Below are positions 46,736 through 57,400 of a stretch of 64,000 nucleotides of DNA, in pieces (the first letter of the stretch is position 1; the number at the start of each line of letters is the position of its first letter). The notes beneath the pieces were generated by a model, which made no database searches, was not told the origin of the DNA, and saw only the letters and a program-made list of their open reading frames with translations. Source of the DNA: Doris montereyensis. Its lineage: Eukaryota > Mollusca > Gastropoda > Nudibranchia > Dorididae. Made by a program: the position numbers and the translations under genes. The DNA lies in contig JAXRKP010000353.1 of assembly GCA_037039925.1 (NCBI GenBank), positions 137,501 through 201,500 of the forward strand, in the 5' to 3' direction.

Positions 46736-49598
46736 GTAAGGAAAGAAGAAGGATCTACCAGTGTGAAAGTAGGGAAAGAAGAAGGATATACCAGTGTGTG
46801 AAAGTAAGGAAAGAAGAAGGATCTACCAGTGTGAAAGTAAGGAAAGAAGAAGGATCTACCAGTGTGAAAGTAAGGAAAGAAGAAGGATACCTACCAGTGT
46901 GAAAGTAAGGAAAGAAGAAGGATCTACCAGTGTGAAAGTAAGGAAAGAAGAAGGATCTACCAGTGTGAAAGTAAGGAAAGAAGAAGGATATACCAGTGTG
47001 AAAGTAAGGAAAGAAGAAGGATATACCAGTGTGAAAGTAAGGAAAGAAGAAGGATCTACCATTGTGAAAGTAAGGAAAGAAGAAGGATCTACCAGTGTGA
47101 AAGTAAGGAAAGAAGAAGGATCTACCAGTGTGAAAGTAAGGAAAGAAGAAGGATCTACCAGTGTGAAAGTAAGGAAAGAAGAAGGATCTACCAGTGTGAA
47201 AGTAAGGAAAGAAGAAGGATATACCAGTGTGAAAGTAAGGAAAGAAGAAGGATATACCAGTGTGAAAGTAAGGAAAGAAGAAGGATCTACCAGTGTGAAA
47301 GTAAGGAAAGAAGAAGGATCTACAGTGTGTAAGGAAAGAAGGTACCAGTGTGAAAGTAAGGAAAGAAGGATCTACCAGTGTGAAAGTAAGGAAAGAAGGA
47401 TCTACCAGTGTGAAAGTAAGGAAAGAAGGATCTACCAGTGTGAAAGTAAGGAAAGAAGAAGGATCTATCAATGTGAAAGTAAGGAAAGAAGGATCTACCA
47501 GTGTGAAAGTAAGGAAAGAAGGATCTACCAGTGTGAAAGTAAGGAAAGAAGGATCTACCAGTGTGAAAGTAAGGAAAGAAGGATCTACCAGTGTGAAAGT
47601 AAGGAAAGAAGGATCTACCAGTGTGTACTGAAAAAGATCTAATTGGAAAATAAGGAAAGAAGGATCTACCATTGTGTGAAAGTAAGGAAAAGAAGGATCT
47701 ACCAGTAAGGAAAGAAGGATCTACCTGAAAAAGAAAAGGAAAGTAAGGATCTACCAGTGCGAAAGTAAGGAAAGAAGGATCTACCAGTGTGAAAGTAAGA
47801 AAGAAGAATCTACCAGTGTGAAAGTAAGGAAAGAAGGATCTACCAGTGTGAAAGTAAGGAAAGAAGGATCTACCAGTGTGAAAGTAAGGAAAGAAGGATC
47901 TACCAGTGTGAAAGTAAGAAAAGAAGAATCTACCAGTGTGAAAGTAAGGAAAGAAGGATCTACCAGTGTGAAAGTAAGGAAAGAAGAAGGATCTACCAGT
48001 GTACTGAAAGAGGAAAGAAGAAGGATCTACCAGTACGAAAGTAAGGAAAGAAGAAGGATCTACCATTGTGAAAGTAAGGAAAGAAGAAGGATCTACCAGT
48101 GTGAAAGTAAGGAAAGAAGGATCTACCAGTGTGAAAGTAAGAAAAGAAGAAGGATCTACCATTGTGAAAGTAAGAAAGAAGAAAGATCTACCAGTGTACT
48201 GAAAGTAAGGAAAGAAGAAGGATCTACCAGTGTACTGAAAGTAAGGAAAGAAGAAGGATCTACCATTGTGAAAGTAAGGAAAGAAGAAGGATCTACCAGT
48301 GTACTGAAAGTAAGGAAAGAAGGATCTACCATTGTGAAAGTAAGGAAAGAAGAAGGACCTACCATTGTGAAAGTAAGGAAAGAAGAAGGATCTACCATTG
48401 TGAAAGTAAGGAAAGAAGGATCTACCAGTGTGAAAGTAAGGAAGGGAGGATCTACCAGTGTGAAAGTAAGGAAAGAAGGATCTACCAGTGTGAAAGTAAG
48501 AAAAGAAGAATCTACCAGTGTGAAAGTAAAGAAAAGAAGGATCTACCAGTGTGAAAGTAAGGAAAGACGGATCTACCAGTGTGAAAGTAAGAAAAGAATA
48601 ATCTACCAGTGTGAAAGTAAGGAAAGAAGGATCTACCAGTGTGAAAGTAAGAAAAGAAGAATCTACCAGTGTGAAAGTAAGGAAAGAAGGATCTACCAGT
48701 GTGAAAGTAAGGAAAGAAGAAGGATCTACCAGTGTACTGAAAGTAAGGAAAGAAGGATCTACCAGTGTACTGAAAGTAAGGAAAGAAGGATCTACCAGTG
48801 TGAAAGTAAGGAAAGAAGAAGGATCTACCAGTGTACTGAAAGTAAGGAAAGAAGAAGGATCTACCAGTGTGAAAGTAAGGAAAGAAGAAGGATCTACCAG
48901 TGTACTGAAAGTAAGGAAAGAAGGATCTACCAGTGTGAAAGTAAGGAAAGAAGAAGGATCTACCATTGTGAAAGTAAGGAAAGAAGAAGGATCTACCAGT
49001 GTGAAAGTAAGGAAAGAAGAAGGATCTACCATTGTGAAAGTAAGGAAAGAAGAAGGATCTACCAGTGCGAAAGTAAGGAAAGAAGAAGGATCTACCAGTG
49101 TGAAAGTAAGGAAAGAAGGATCTACCATTGTGAAAGTAAGGAAAGAAGAAGGATCTACCAGTGTGAAAGTAAAGAAAGAAGAAGGATCTACCAGTGTGAA
49201 AGTAAGGAAAGAAGGATCTACCAGTGTGAAAGTAAGGAAAAGAAGAAGGATCTACCAGTGTGAAAGTAAGGAAAGAAGAAGGATCTACCATTGTGAAAGT
49301 AAGGAAAGAAGGGTCTACCAGTGTACTGAAAGTAAGGAAAGAAGAAGGATCTACCAGTGTGAAAGTAAGGAAAGAAGAAGGATCTACCATTGTGAAAGTA
49401 AGGAAAGAAGAAGGATCTACCATTGCGAAAGTAAGGAAAGAAGAAGGATCTACCATTGTGAAAGTAAGGAAAGAAGAAGGATCTACCAGTGTGAAAGTAA
49501 GGAAAGAAGAAGGATCTACCATTGTGAAAGTAAGGAAAGAATGATCTACCAGTGTGAAAGTAAGAAAAGAAGAAGGATCTACCAGTGTGAAAGTAAGG
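46733..49598. repeat. 30/33/36-bp satellite array (2.9 kb)
   Basis: Some 90 units of gaaagtaaggaaagaagaag plus gatctaccagtgt. The main length variants are multiples of three: loss of one gaa (30 bp) or gain of act before gaaag (36 bp). Stop-free frames of up to 602 codons on the minus strand and 481 on the plus strand follow from this. The unit equals the reverse complement of the SINE-C segment actggtaggtcctacttctt plus tcctttcactttc. Intergenic between CLIP1 and PPIL2. Confidence 0.96.
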
Positions 49599-49607
49599 AT
49601 TTGTTAA

Positions 49608-49852
49608 TTTTGCCTTCGCTGCCTTGTTTGTAAACAGCCAAAGAATCTTTAATGAGCAAAGAGTGCTGTGATCTACACACAGGGCTTTCTTTTTATCGTC
49701 CGTCTATGATGGGGGGGGGGGACTACTAGGTGTCTCGATCCACCTTCCTGGACCAGGGGGTCTATATTTTTCCACTCGGCCGGGCTTGATGAACCCACGA
49801 CCTTTGACTTGAGAGGTCGACACCTTGCCTCTGAACTACCAAGTCCCTAGTA
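49608..49852 (-). repeat. SINE-A copy 8
   Basis: Plus strand: gtaaacagccaaagaatctt, gtgctgtgatctacacacag, tcgatccaccttcctggacc, acccacgacctttgacttga, ctctgaactaccaagtccc, all SINE-A reversed. The 3' tail is cut off at the border with the 33-bp satellite. Confidence 0.88.
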
Positions 49853-50136
49853 GAATGGGAAACCGATAAAGAAAGAAAGAAAGATTTTTGGGGGGGTTAA
49901 AACGAACCATTTGATTTTGATCCTGAGAGGACTAGATTTCATACCAAACCCTACGCACGACACTAGATGATGTGAAGCTCGTACTAGTGAATTGAAGTGA
50001 GGTGCAGATATCAAATTATTATGTCTTTTGATCATCAACACAATACGCTATTTCAACAATTAAAATACATATTTTTACTCATCTGTACATTGGCGCTGCC
50101 CGATTAATGACTGACCTGTCAATGTCATTAACGGCA

Positions 50137-50340
50137 ATCCCCCCCCTTTCCAGTCAAGGTAGATGGATTGACAGAGGCGGACCATAAAAAAGGAGGTCTT
50201 ATGTGCAGATCACAACACTCCCTGCATATAAAAGGGCCCTTGACTCTTTGACTGTTTATAGGGCAATCGAGGTAAAATTTAAAATTCTATTAAAACCCCA
50301 GAGATCACCTTAGTTGTGAATGTGGGTAAAAAAAATAAAA
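50137..50340 (+). repeat. SINE-A copy 9 (head missing)
   Basis: caaggtagatggattgacag, gtcttatgtgcagatcacaa, ctgtttatagggcaatcgag, agatcaccttagttgtgaat. Lacks the tRNA-like head. Confidence 0.85.
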
Positions 50341-50435
50341 TTTGTTTTAATTTTAATCACATTTTGTTGTACCTATTACATCACTATTACAAGATTACAT
50401 TTACCACAATTTTTTTTAAAACATCATTCATTCAT

Positions 50436-50745
50436 TAAGTAAAGTAAAGTAAAAGTAAAGTAAAAGTAAAGTAAAAGTAAAGTAAAAGTAAAGTAAAAGA
50501 AAAGTAAAGAAAAGTAAAGTAAAAGTAAAGTAAAAGTAAAGTAAAAGTAAAGTAAAAGTAAAAGTAAAGTGTAAAAGTAAAGTGTAAGTAAAAGTAAAGT
50601 AAAAGTAAAGTAAAGTAAAGTAAAAGTAAAAGTAAAGTAAAGTGTAAAAGTAAAGTAAAAGTAAAGTAAAAGTAAAGTAAAAGTAAAGTAAAAGTAAAGT
50701 AAAATAAAAGTAAAATAAAAGTAAAGTAAAACTAAAAGTAAAGTA
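50436..50745. repeat. (agtaaagtaaa)n array grown from a SINE-B tail
   Basis: About 310 bp of agtaaag and agtaaaa units. It abuts SINE-B copy 3 at its 3' end. The complement, ctttacttttactt, is the tail sequence of SINE-B copy 1 (28130-28150). Confidence 0.95.
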
Positions 50746-51031
50746 AGTTCCTTTAAGGCAGGTACAACCTATAAAGCTCAAGCTTATCCTGGTTTCAATA
50801 GCGCAAAGTGGAACAGATGATTATAATCACCTCCTGAACAGGAAGGATGCTAGTCTGATGCAGGTTTTCACTCATAAGTTAGTGCTTATTCGCATTTGCA
50901 CCTGGGACCTCCTTTTTATGGTCCGTCTCTGATGTTAAATGTTTTTTGGCAAGGAATACAAAACCAGGATTTGAACCCAAGACCTCGTGATTCCCAGACC
51001 GGCAACCTAACCACTCGGCCACCAATGCCAC
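50746..51031 (-). repeat. SINE-B copy 3 (mosaic)
   Basis: Reverse-complement SINE-B with head at right (ggcaacctaaccactcggcc, accaatgcca) and tail at left. In the middle (about 50905-50937) gggacctcctttttatggtc and cgtctctgatg replace SINE-B sequence; these match the reverse complement of SINE-A (compare 51684-51714). Likely a template switch or conversion. Confidence 0.85.
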
Positions 51032-51053
51032 ATTCGTTTGTTAAGAACTAGTT

Positions 51054-51065
<12 letters not shown>

Positions 51066-51092
<27 letters not shown>
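51066..51092. repeat. (TG)n microsatellite
   Basis: About 13 TG units between SINE-B copy 3 and the end of PPIL2. Confidence 0.95.
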
Positions 51093-51169
51093 ATAAGTAT
51101 AACCATTCGACACAAGCAATACAGAGATAATGAAAACATGACCCAAAGTGGTAAAATATGATGTGACTT

Positions 51170-51175
51170 TTTATT
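51170..51175 (-). promoter_or_regulatory. PPIL2: Candidate PPIL2 polyadenylation signal
   Basis: AATAAA on the minus strand, about 175 nt after the PPIL2 stop at 51351. Position and strand suit a short 3' UTR; no transcript evidence is available. Confidence 0.45.
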
Positions 51176-51350
51176 TCAAAAGGCTTTACAAATGCATTGA
51201 ATGAGCTGGTGAACAATATTAATTATTAATTATACTGTACAATACAGTTTTGGAAGTACACAAGTAAGTAAAGTATGACGAGTATGTACATTGACTGCCA
51301 CTGGCAACATTTGACCAAAAAAAACGAACATAATAATAAATGAATTCCCT

Positions 51351-51447
51351 TCACCAAGAACTAAAATCTCCGAATCCCGCAGACATTTTGCTTTTCTTCT
51401 TTGGCTCAGGCGCTTCTGCATCGTCTGTAGAAGCTGAAGTCTTTTTT
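51351..51447 (-). CDS. PPIL2: PPIL2 terminal exon
   Basis: 97 nt, minus-strand acceptor tgctctaccag. One base completes a Val codon, then KKTSASTDDAEAPEPKKKSK, MSAGFGDFSSW and TGA at 51353-51351. The GFGDFSSW ending is diagnostic. Confidence 0.97.
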
Positions 51448-54400
51448 CTGGTAGAGCAAAACACATCAATAATAATAATAATAATAATAATAATTTAATG
51501 GCATAAATATGTATAAGTGTAAGTGATGACATATAAAATAAGATTTAAGAGATTTTGATTTGATTTACATCCACAACTACGGTGATCTACAGGGGTTTTG
51601 GTGGGATTTTTAATTTTGCTCCAACTGCCCTGTAAACAGCCAAGGGATCTTTAACGTGCACAGAGTGTTGTGATCTGCACACGGGACCTCCATTTTATGG
51701 TCCGTCTCCGATGGGATGAGGTGTCGATCCACCTACCTGGATCAGGGGAGGGTAGATTTTACTAAAAAAAAATAGAGAAAAATTTTCAACCATTGGTGGG
51801 GCTCGAACCCATTGAGTCCCCCAGTTTGAGAGAAAAAAATGACAAAAGTAACGCATTGATGGACTGAAAATTAGTGAAAAAAGGAAAATTTACTACTTCT
51901 AGAACTAGAGTGGTGTAATGCCAAAACAATTATAACATCAGCACAGCTGGTCAATTTTGTTTAATGTGTCAGTTAAAAGTTTTTTTATTTCAAATAAAAA
52001 TCTCTTTATTTCAATAAAAGCTCATGTCAATAAAAAAAAAAAAATGTTGTGATCGAATTTTGTCTTATAGTATAGTGAGTGGTTGTTTTGCTGTTAAATT
52101 TGGCTACGCTGATGCTAGGGTGGCTGTGATGATGTTATAAGGGAAACCTAGGACAGTTCATGACATCAACCAAACAAAATGCACAGTTTATACAAATCGG
52201 TCATGTTTATTAAGCTATTACAAGATTGACTATTTTTAGATATCTCTTTCAGCGCCATAGGATGATTTATTGACAAAATAGGTTCCTTTCTTCACATGAC
52301 TTCTACTTCCGGTCCTTAGCCATATTTACGTTACACCTCTCTATAACTAGATCTCTAGATGGTTCAATCGATCAGAAACCGTCGTCTGGCACAATATTAC
52401 AATACGTCTCTACAGATTACAGTGCATTCATTTTTGTCTACACTGTAAATTATAAAAACCAAAGACCGCAAAACATTTACTAAGTAACAATACTCACACT
52501 GTCCAATCCGAGCAACAACAACAAAAAGCATTAGCTGGAAAGTAAAACCTGCAAAAAACATCCTATCCGGGAGGTCCCGCATACGCTATAGCAACCAGGA
52601 TGAACTCTGGCTCTATGTGCCATAAACAGCTTTGTGGGAACTTAAATTAATTTAAATACGGGCCTCAATGAATTGAAGGAATTTCACAGGCCTCAGTGAA
52701 TTGAAGGAATTTCACGGCCTCAGTGAATTGAAGGAATTTCACGGGCCTCAGTGAATTGAAGGAATTTCACGGGCCTCAGTGAATTGAAGGAATTTCACGG
52801 GCCTCAATAAATTGAAGGAATTTTACAGGCCTCGATGAATTGAAGGAATTTCACGGGCCTCAGAGAATTGAAGGAATTCACGGGCCTCAGTGAATTGAAG
52901 GCCTCAGTGAATTGAAGGAATTTCACAGGCCTCAGTGAATTGAAAGAATTTCACGGGCCTAAGTGAATTAAAGGAATTTCACGGGCCTCAATGAATTGGA
53001 AGGAATTTCACGGGCCTCAATGAATTGAAGGAATTTCACGGGCCTCAGTGAATTGAAGGAATTTCACAGGCCTCAGTGAATTGAAAGAATTTCACGGGCC
53101 TAAATGAATTGAAGGAATTTCACGGGCCTCAATGAATTGGAAGGAATTTCACGGGCCTCAATAAATTGAAGGAATATTGCAGGCCTCATTGAATCGAAGG
53201 AATTTCACGGGCCTCAGAGAATTGAAGGAATTTCACGGGCCTCAGTGAATTGAAGGAATTTCACAGGCCTCAATGAATTGAAGGAATTTCACGGGCCTCA
53301 GTGAATTGAAGGAATTTCACGGGCCTCGGTGAATTGAAAGAATTTCACGGGCCTCAATAAATTGAAGGAATTTTAAGGGCCTCAGAGAATTGAAGGAATT
53401 TCACGGGCCTCAGAGAATTGAAGGAACTTCACGGGCCTCATTGAATTGAATGAATTTCACAGGCCTCATTGAATTGAAGGAATTTCACGGGCCTCATTGA
53501 ATTAAAGGAATTTCACGGGCCTCAGAGAATTGAAGGAATTTCACGGGCCTCAGTGAATTAAAGGAATTTCACAGGCCTCAATGAATTGGAAGGAATTTCA
53601 CGGGCCTCAATGAATTGGAAGAAATTTCACAGGGGCCTCAATGGTACAAGGGATGGAGACGAACAGGATAGGACGAAATGCAGACGGATGAACTGCTGTG
53701 GCGATCCCTAACGGGACACGCTGAAAGGCGAAGAACAGGAAGAAGAAGAAGAAGAAATACCAGTGATGATAAAAAAAAAGTTATTTGTACTCGTACCACA
53801 AAATGTATGAATGTACGTATCAAGAAGTTGTACGTATATAATGTATGTATACATATGTATGTTTCAAACATATGTTAGTGTTACTGTTATGTACCTTGTA
53901 CGTATGTTATGTGTGTGTGTGTGTGTGTGTACGTTTGCATCTTATTGTTATGTATGTGTGTGTATGTAATTATATGGATATTCTTTTTCATTTTGTTCCT
54001 TTTCTTCAATTCTTTTCTCTTCACAAAATAATCTTCATCATGACTGCAATAGCTATAAAAGTACAAAAGGAGGTTGCAAGAATTCATCAAATAAAAAGTC
54101 CCTGCCCGATGACGAGGTCTACTCACACAGAGCCAGAGTTGATGTACTTTCCGACACCCTGTTTGAACACTTTCAAACCGTCTGAACCGCTTTTCCTTTT
54201 CAGTTTCTTGGAGTTGTCCTCCTTTTGTTTCATCTGCCGCTCCAGTTCCTCCTGTCGTTCTTGCTTCAGCTGAAAGAAAAAAATGGTTACCAGAATATCT
54301 CATTCCTATTACATATAACCAGAATATCTCATTCCTATTACATATAACCAGAATATCTCATTCCTATCACATATAACCAGAATATCTTATTCCTATTACA

Positions 54401-57400
54401 TATAACCAGAATATCTCATTCCTATTACATATAACCAGAATATCTCATTCCTATTACATATAACCAGAATATCTCATTCCTATTACATATAACCAGAATA
54501 TCTCATTCCTATTACATATAACCAGAATATCTCATTCCTATTACATATAATCAGAATATCTCATTCCTATTACATATAATCAGAATATCTCATTCCTATT
54601 ACATATTTTACAGGCATGCCAGTAGACAATGATGATACTCATTATTCATTAACCACATTCTACTCAATAGGTTACTGGGTGCAGGGTGATACCAAGTACC
54701 AGTACAGTACTCGATACTTGGGTTGGGCGGGATTTTCATTGCAGATCTAATGACCGTAAATGAAGGAATGAGTAACAATTACAATAAAACGTTTTGTGGA
54801 TCGCAGGCAAAACAATCTTTTCCCAATCAATTAAAATACTGATTTGATCCAAGGGTGTATTCCCTAAGAACCTAAAGCAGGCTATTGAAATCTACATCTG
54901 AAAAGTAATGCCTGCAACACCACAACTTTCTATTTTTCAAACACTTTTTTTTTGCGCAAATGATACACCAAAAGAAAACTTAGAATCGTTGCTTGCTTTA
55001 TTATGTTTCAACCTTATCTTGATTGCGATCCACACAGAGCCGCTAACGCCAGACTAGTTGGTGCATCCCGTCAGCAAAAAAACGAGCAGACTGTTGTCTA
55101 CACCACAATCTGACACATCGGCTTCCACATCAGCATTACTGTCATAGTGGTTCTCTTTCAGTTACTCCTTTAATTTTGGAAAAGGGAAAAGATCTGAAAG
55201 AGCAAAACCCGGCTTGTATGACGGAGGTGGCGGGTTGGAGAAATGCAGCTGTTTCAATGGAAGCCTTGTGAGTTGCTTGTTTTGCGGGTGCACATTGTCT
55301 TTCTTTCTCTTTCTTTCTTTATCAGTTGCCATTCTGCCTTTCGGTGTATGGGTTTCTTTCTTTATAAGTTGCCATTCTGCCTTTCGGTGTATGGGTTTCT
55401 TTCTTTATCAGTTGCCATTCTACCTTTCGGTGTATGGGTTTCTTTCTTTATCAGTTGCCATTCTACCTTTCAGTGTATGGGTTTCTTTCTTTATCAGTTG
55501 CCATAGTGCCTTTCAGTGTATGGGTTTCTTTCTTTATCAGTTGCCATTCTGCCTTTCAGTGTATGGGTTTCTTTCTTTATCAGTTGCCATTCTACCTTTC
55601 GGTTTATGGGTTTCTTTCTTTATCAGTTGCCATTCTACCTTTCAGTGTATGGGTTTCTTTCTTTATCAGTTGCCATTCTACCTTTCGGTGTATGGGTTTC
55701 TTTCTTTATCAGTTGCCATTCTACCTTTCGGTGTATGGGTTTCTTTCTTTATCAGTTGCCATTCTGCCTTTCAGTGTATGGGTTTCTTTCTTTATCAGTT
55801 GCCATTCTGCCTTTCAGTGTATGGGTTTCTTTCTTTATCAGTTGCCATTCTACCTTTCGGTTTATGGGTTTCTTTCTTTATCAGTTGCCATTCTGCCTTT
55901 CGGTGTATGGGTTTCTTTCTTTATCAGTTGCCATTCTACCTTTCGGTGTATGGGTTTCTTTCTTTATCAGTTGCCATTCTACCTTTCGGTGTATGGGTTT
56001 CTTTCTTTTTATCAGTTGCCATTCTGCCTTTCAGTGTATGGGTTTCTTTCTGTATCAGTTGCCATTCTACCTTTCGGTTTATGGGTTTCTTTCTTTATCA
56101 GTTGCCATTCTGCCTTTCAGTGTATGGGTTTCTTTCTTTATCAGTTGCCATTCTACCTTTCGGTGTATGGGTTTCTTTCTTTATCAGTTGCCATTCTACC
56201 TTTCGGTGTATGGGTTTCTTTCTTTATCAGTTGCCATTCTACCTTTCGGTGTATGGGTTTCTTTCTTGATCAGTTCCTATTCTACCTTTTTCTTGTATGG
56301 GTTTCTTTCTTTATAAGTTGCCATTCTGCCTTTCGGTGTATGGGTTTCTTTCTTTATCAGTTGCCATTCTACCTTTGGTGTATGGGTTTCTTTCTTTATC
56401 AGTTGCCATTCTACCTTTCAGTGTATGGGTTTCTTTCTTTATCAGTTGCCATTCTGCCTTTCAGTGTATGGGTTTCTTTCTTTATCAGTTGCCATTCTGC
56501 CTTTCAGTGTATGGGTTTCTTTCTTTATCAGTTGCCATTCTACCTTTCGGTTTATGGGTTTCTTTCTTTATCAGTTGCCATTCTGCCTTTCAGTGTATGG
56601 GTTTCTTTCTTTATCAGTTGCCATTCTACCTTTCGGTGTATGGGTTTCTTTCTTTATCAGTTGCCATTCTACCTTTCGGTGTATGGGTTTCTTTCTTTAT
56701 CAGTTGCCATTCTACCTTTCGGTGTATGGGTTTCTTTCTTTATCAGTTGCCATTCTACCTTTCGGTGTATGGGTTTCTTTCTTTATCAGTTGCCATTCTA
56801 CCTTTCGGTGTTTGGGTTTCTTTCTTTATCAGTTGCCATTCTACCTTTCGGTGTACGGGTTTCTTTCTTTATCAGTTGCCATTCTGCCTTTCGGTGTATG
56901 GGTTTCTTTCTTTATCAGTTGCCATTCTGCCTTTCAGTGTATGGGTTTCTTTCTTATCAGTTGCCATTCTGCCTTTCGGTTTATGGGTTTCTTTCTTTAT
57001 CAGTTGCCATTCTACCTTTCAGTGTATGGGTTTCTTTCTTTATCAGTTGCCATTCTACCTTTCGGTGTATGGGTTTCTTTCTTTATCAGTTGCCATTCTA
57101 CCTTTCGGTGTATGGGTTTCTTTCTTTATCAGTTGCCATTCTACCTTTCGGTGTATGGGTTTCTTTCTTTATCAGTTGCCATTCTACCTTTTGGTGTATG
57201 GGTTTCTTTCTTTATCAGTTGCCATTCTACCTTTCGGTGTATGGGTTTCTTTCTTTATCAGTTGCCATTCTACCTTTCAGTGTATGGGTTTCTTTCTTTA
57301 TCAGTTGCCATTCTACCTTTCAGTGTATGGGTTTCTTTCTTTATCAGTTGCCATTCTGCCTTTCAGTGTATGGGTTTCTTTCTTTATCAGTTGCCATTCT

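Noticed and set aside
46755..49633. Long open frames on both strands (602, 481, 340 and 336 codons)
   Set aside because: Simple consequence of a 30/33/36-bp satellite without stops; overlapping on both strands with no gene signals.
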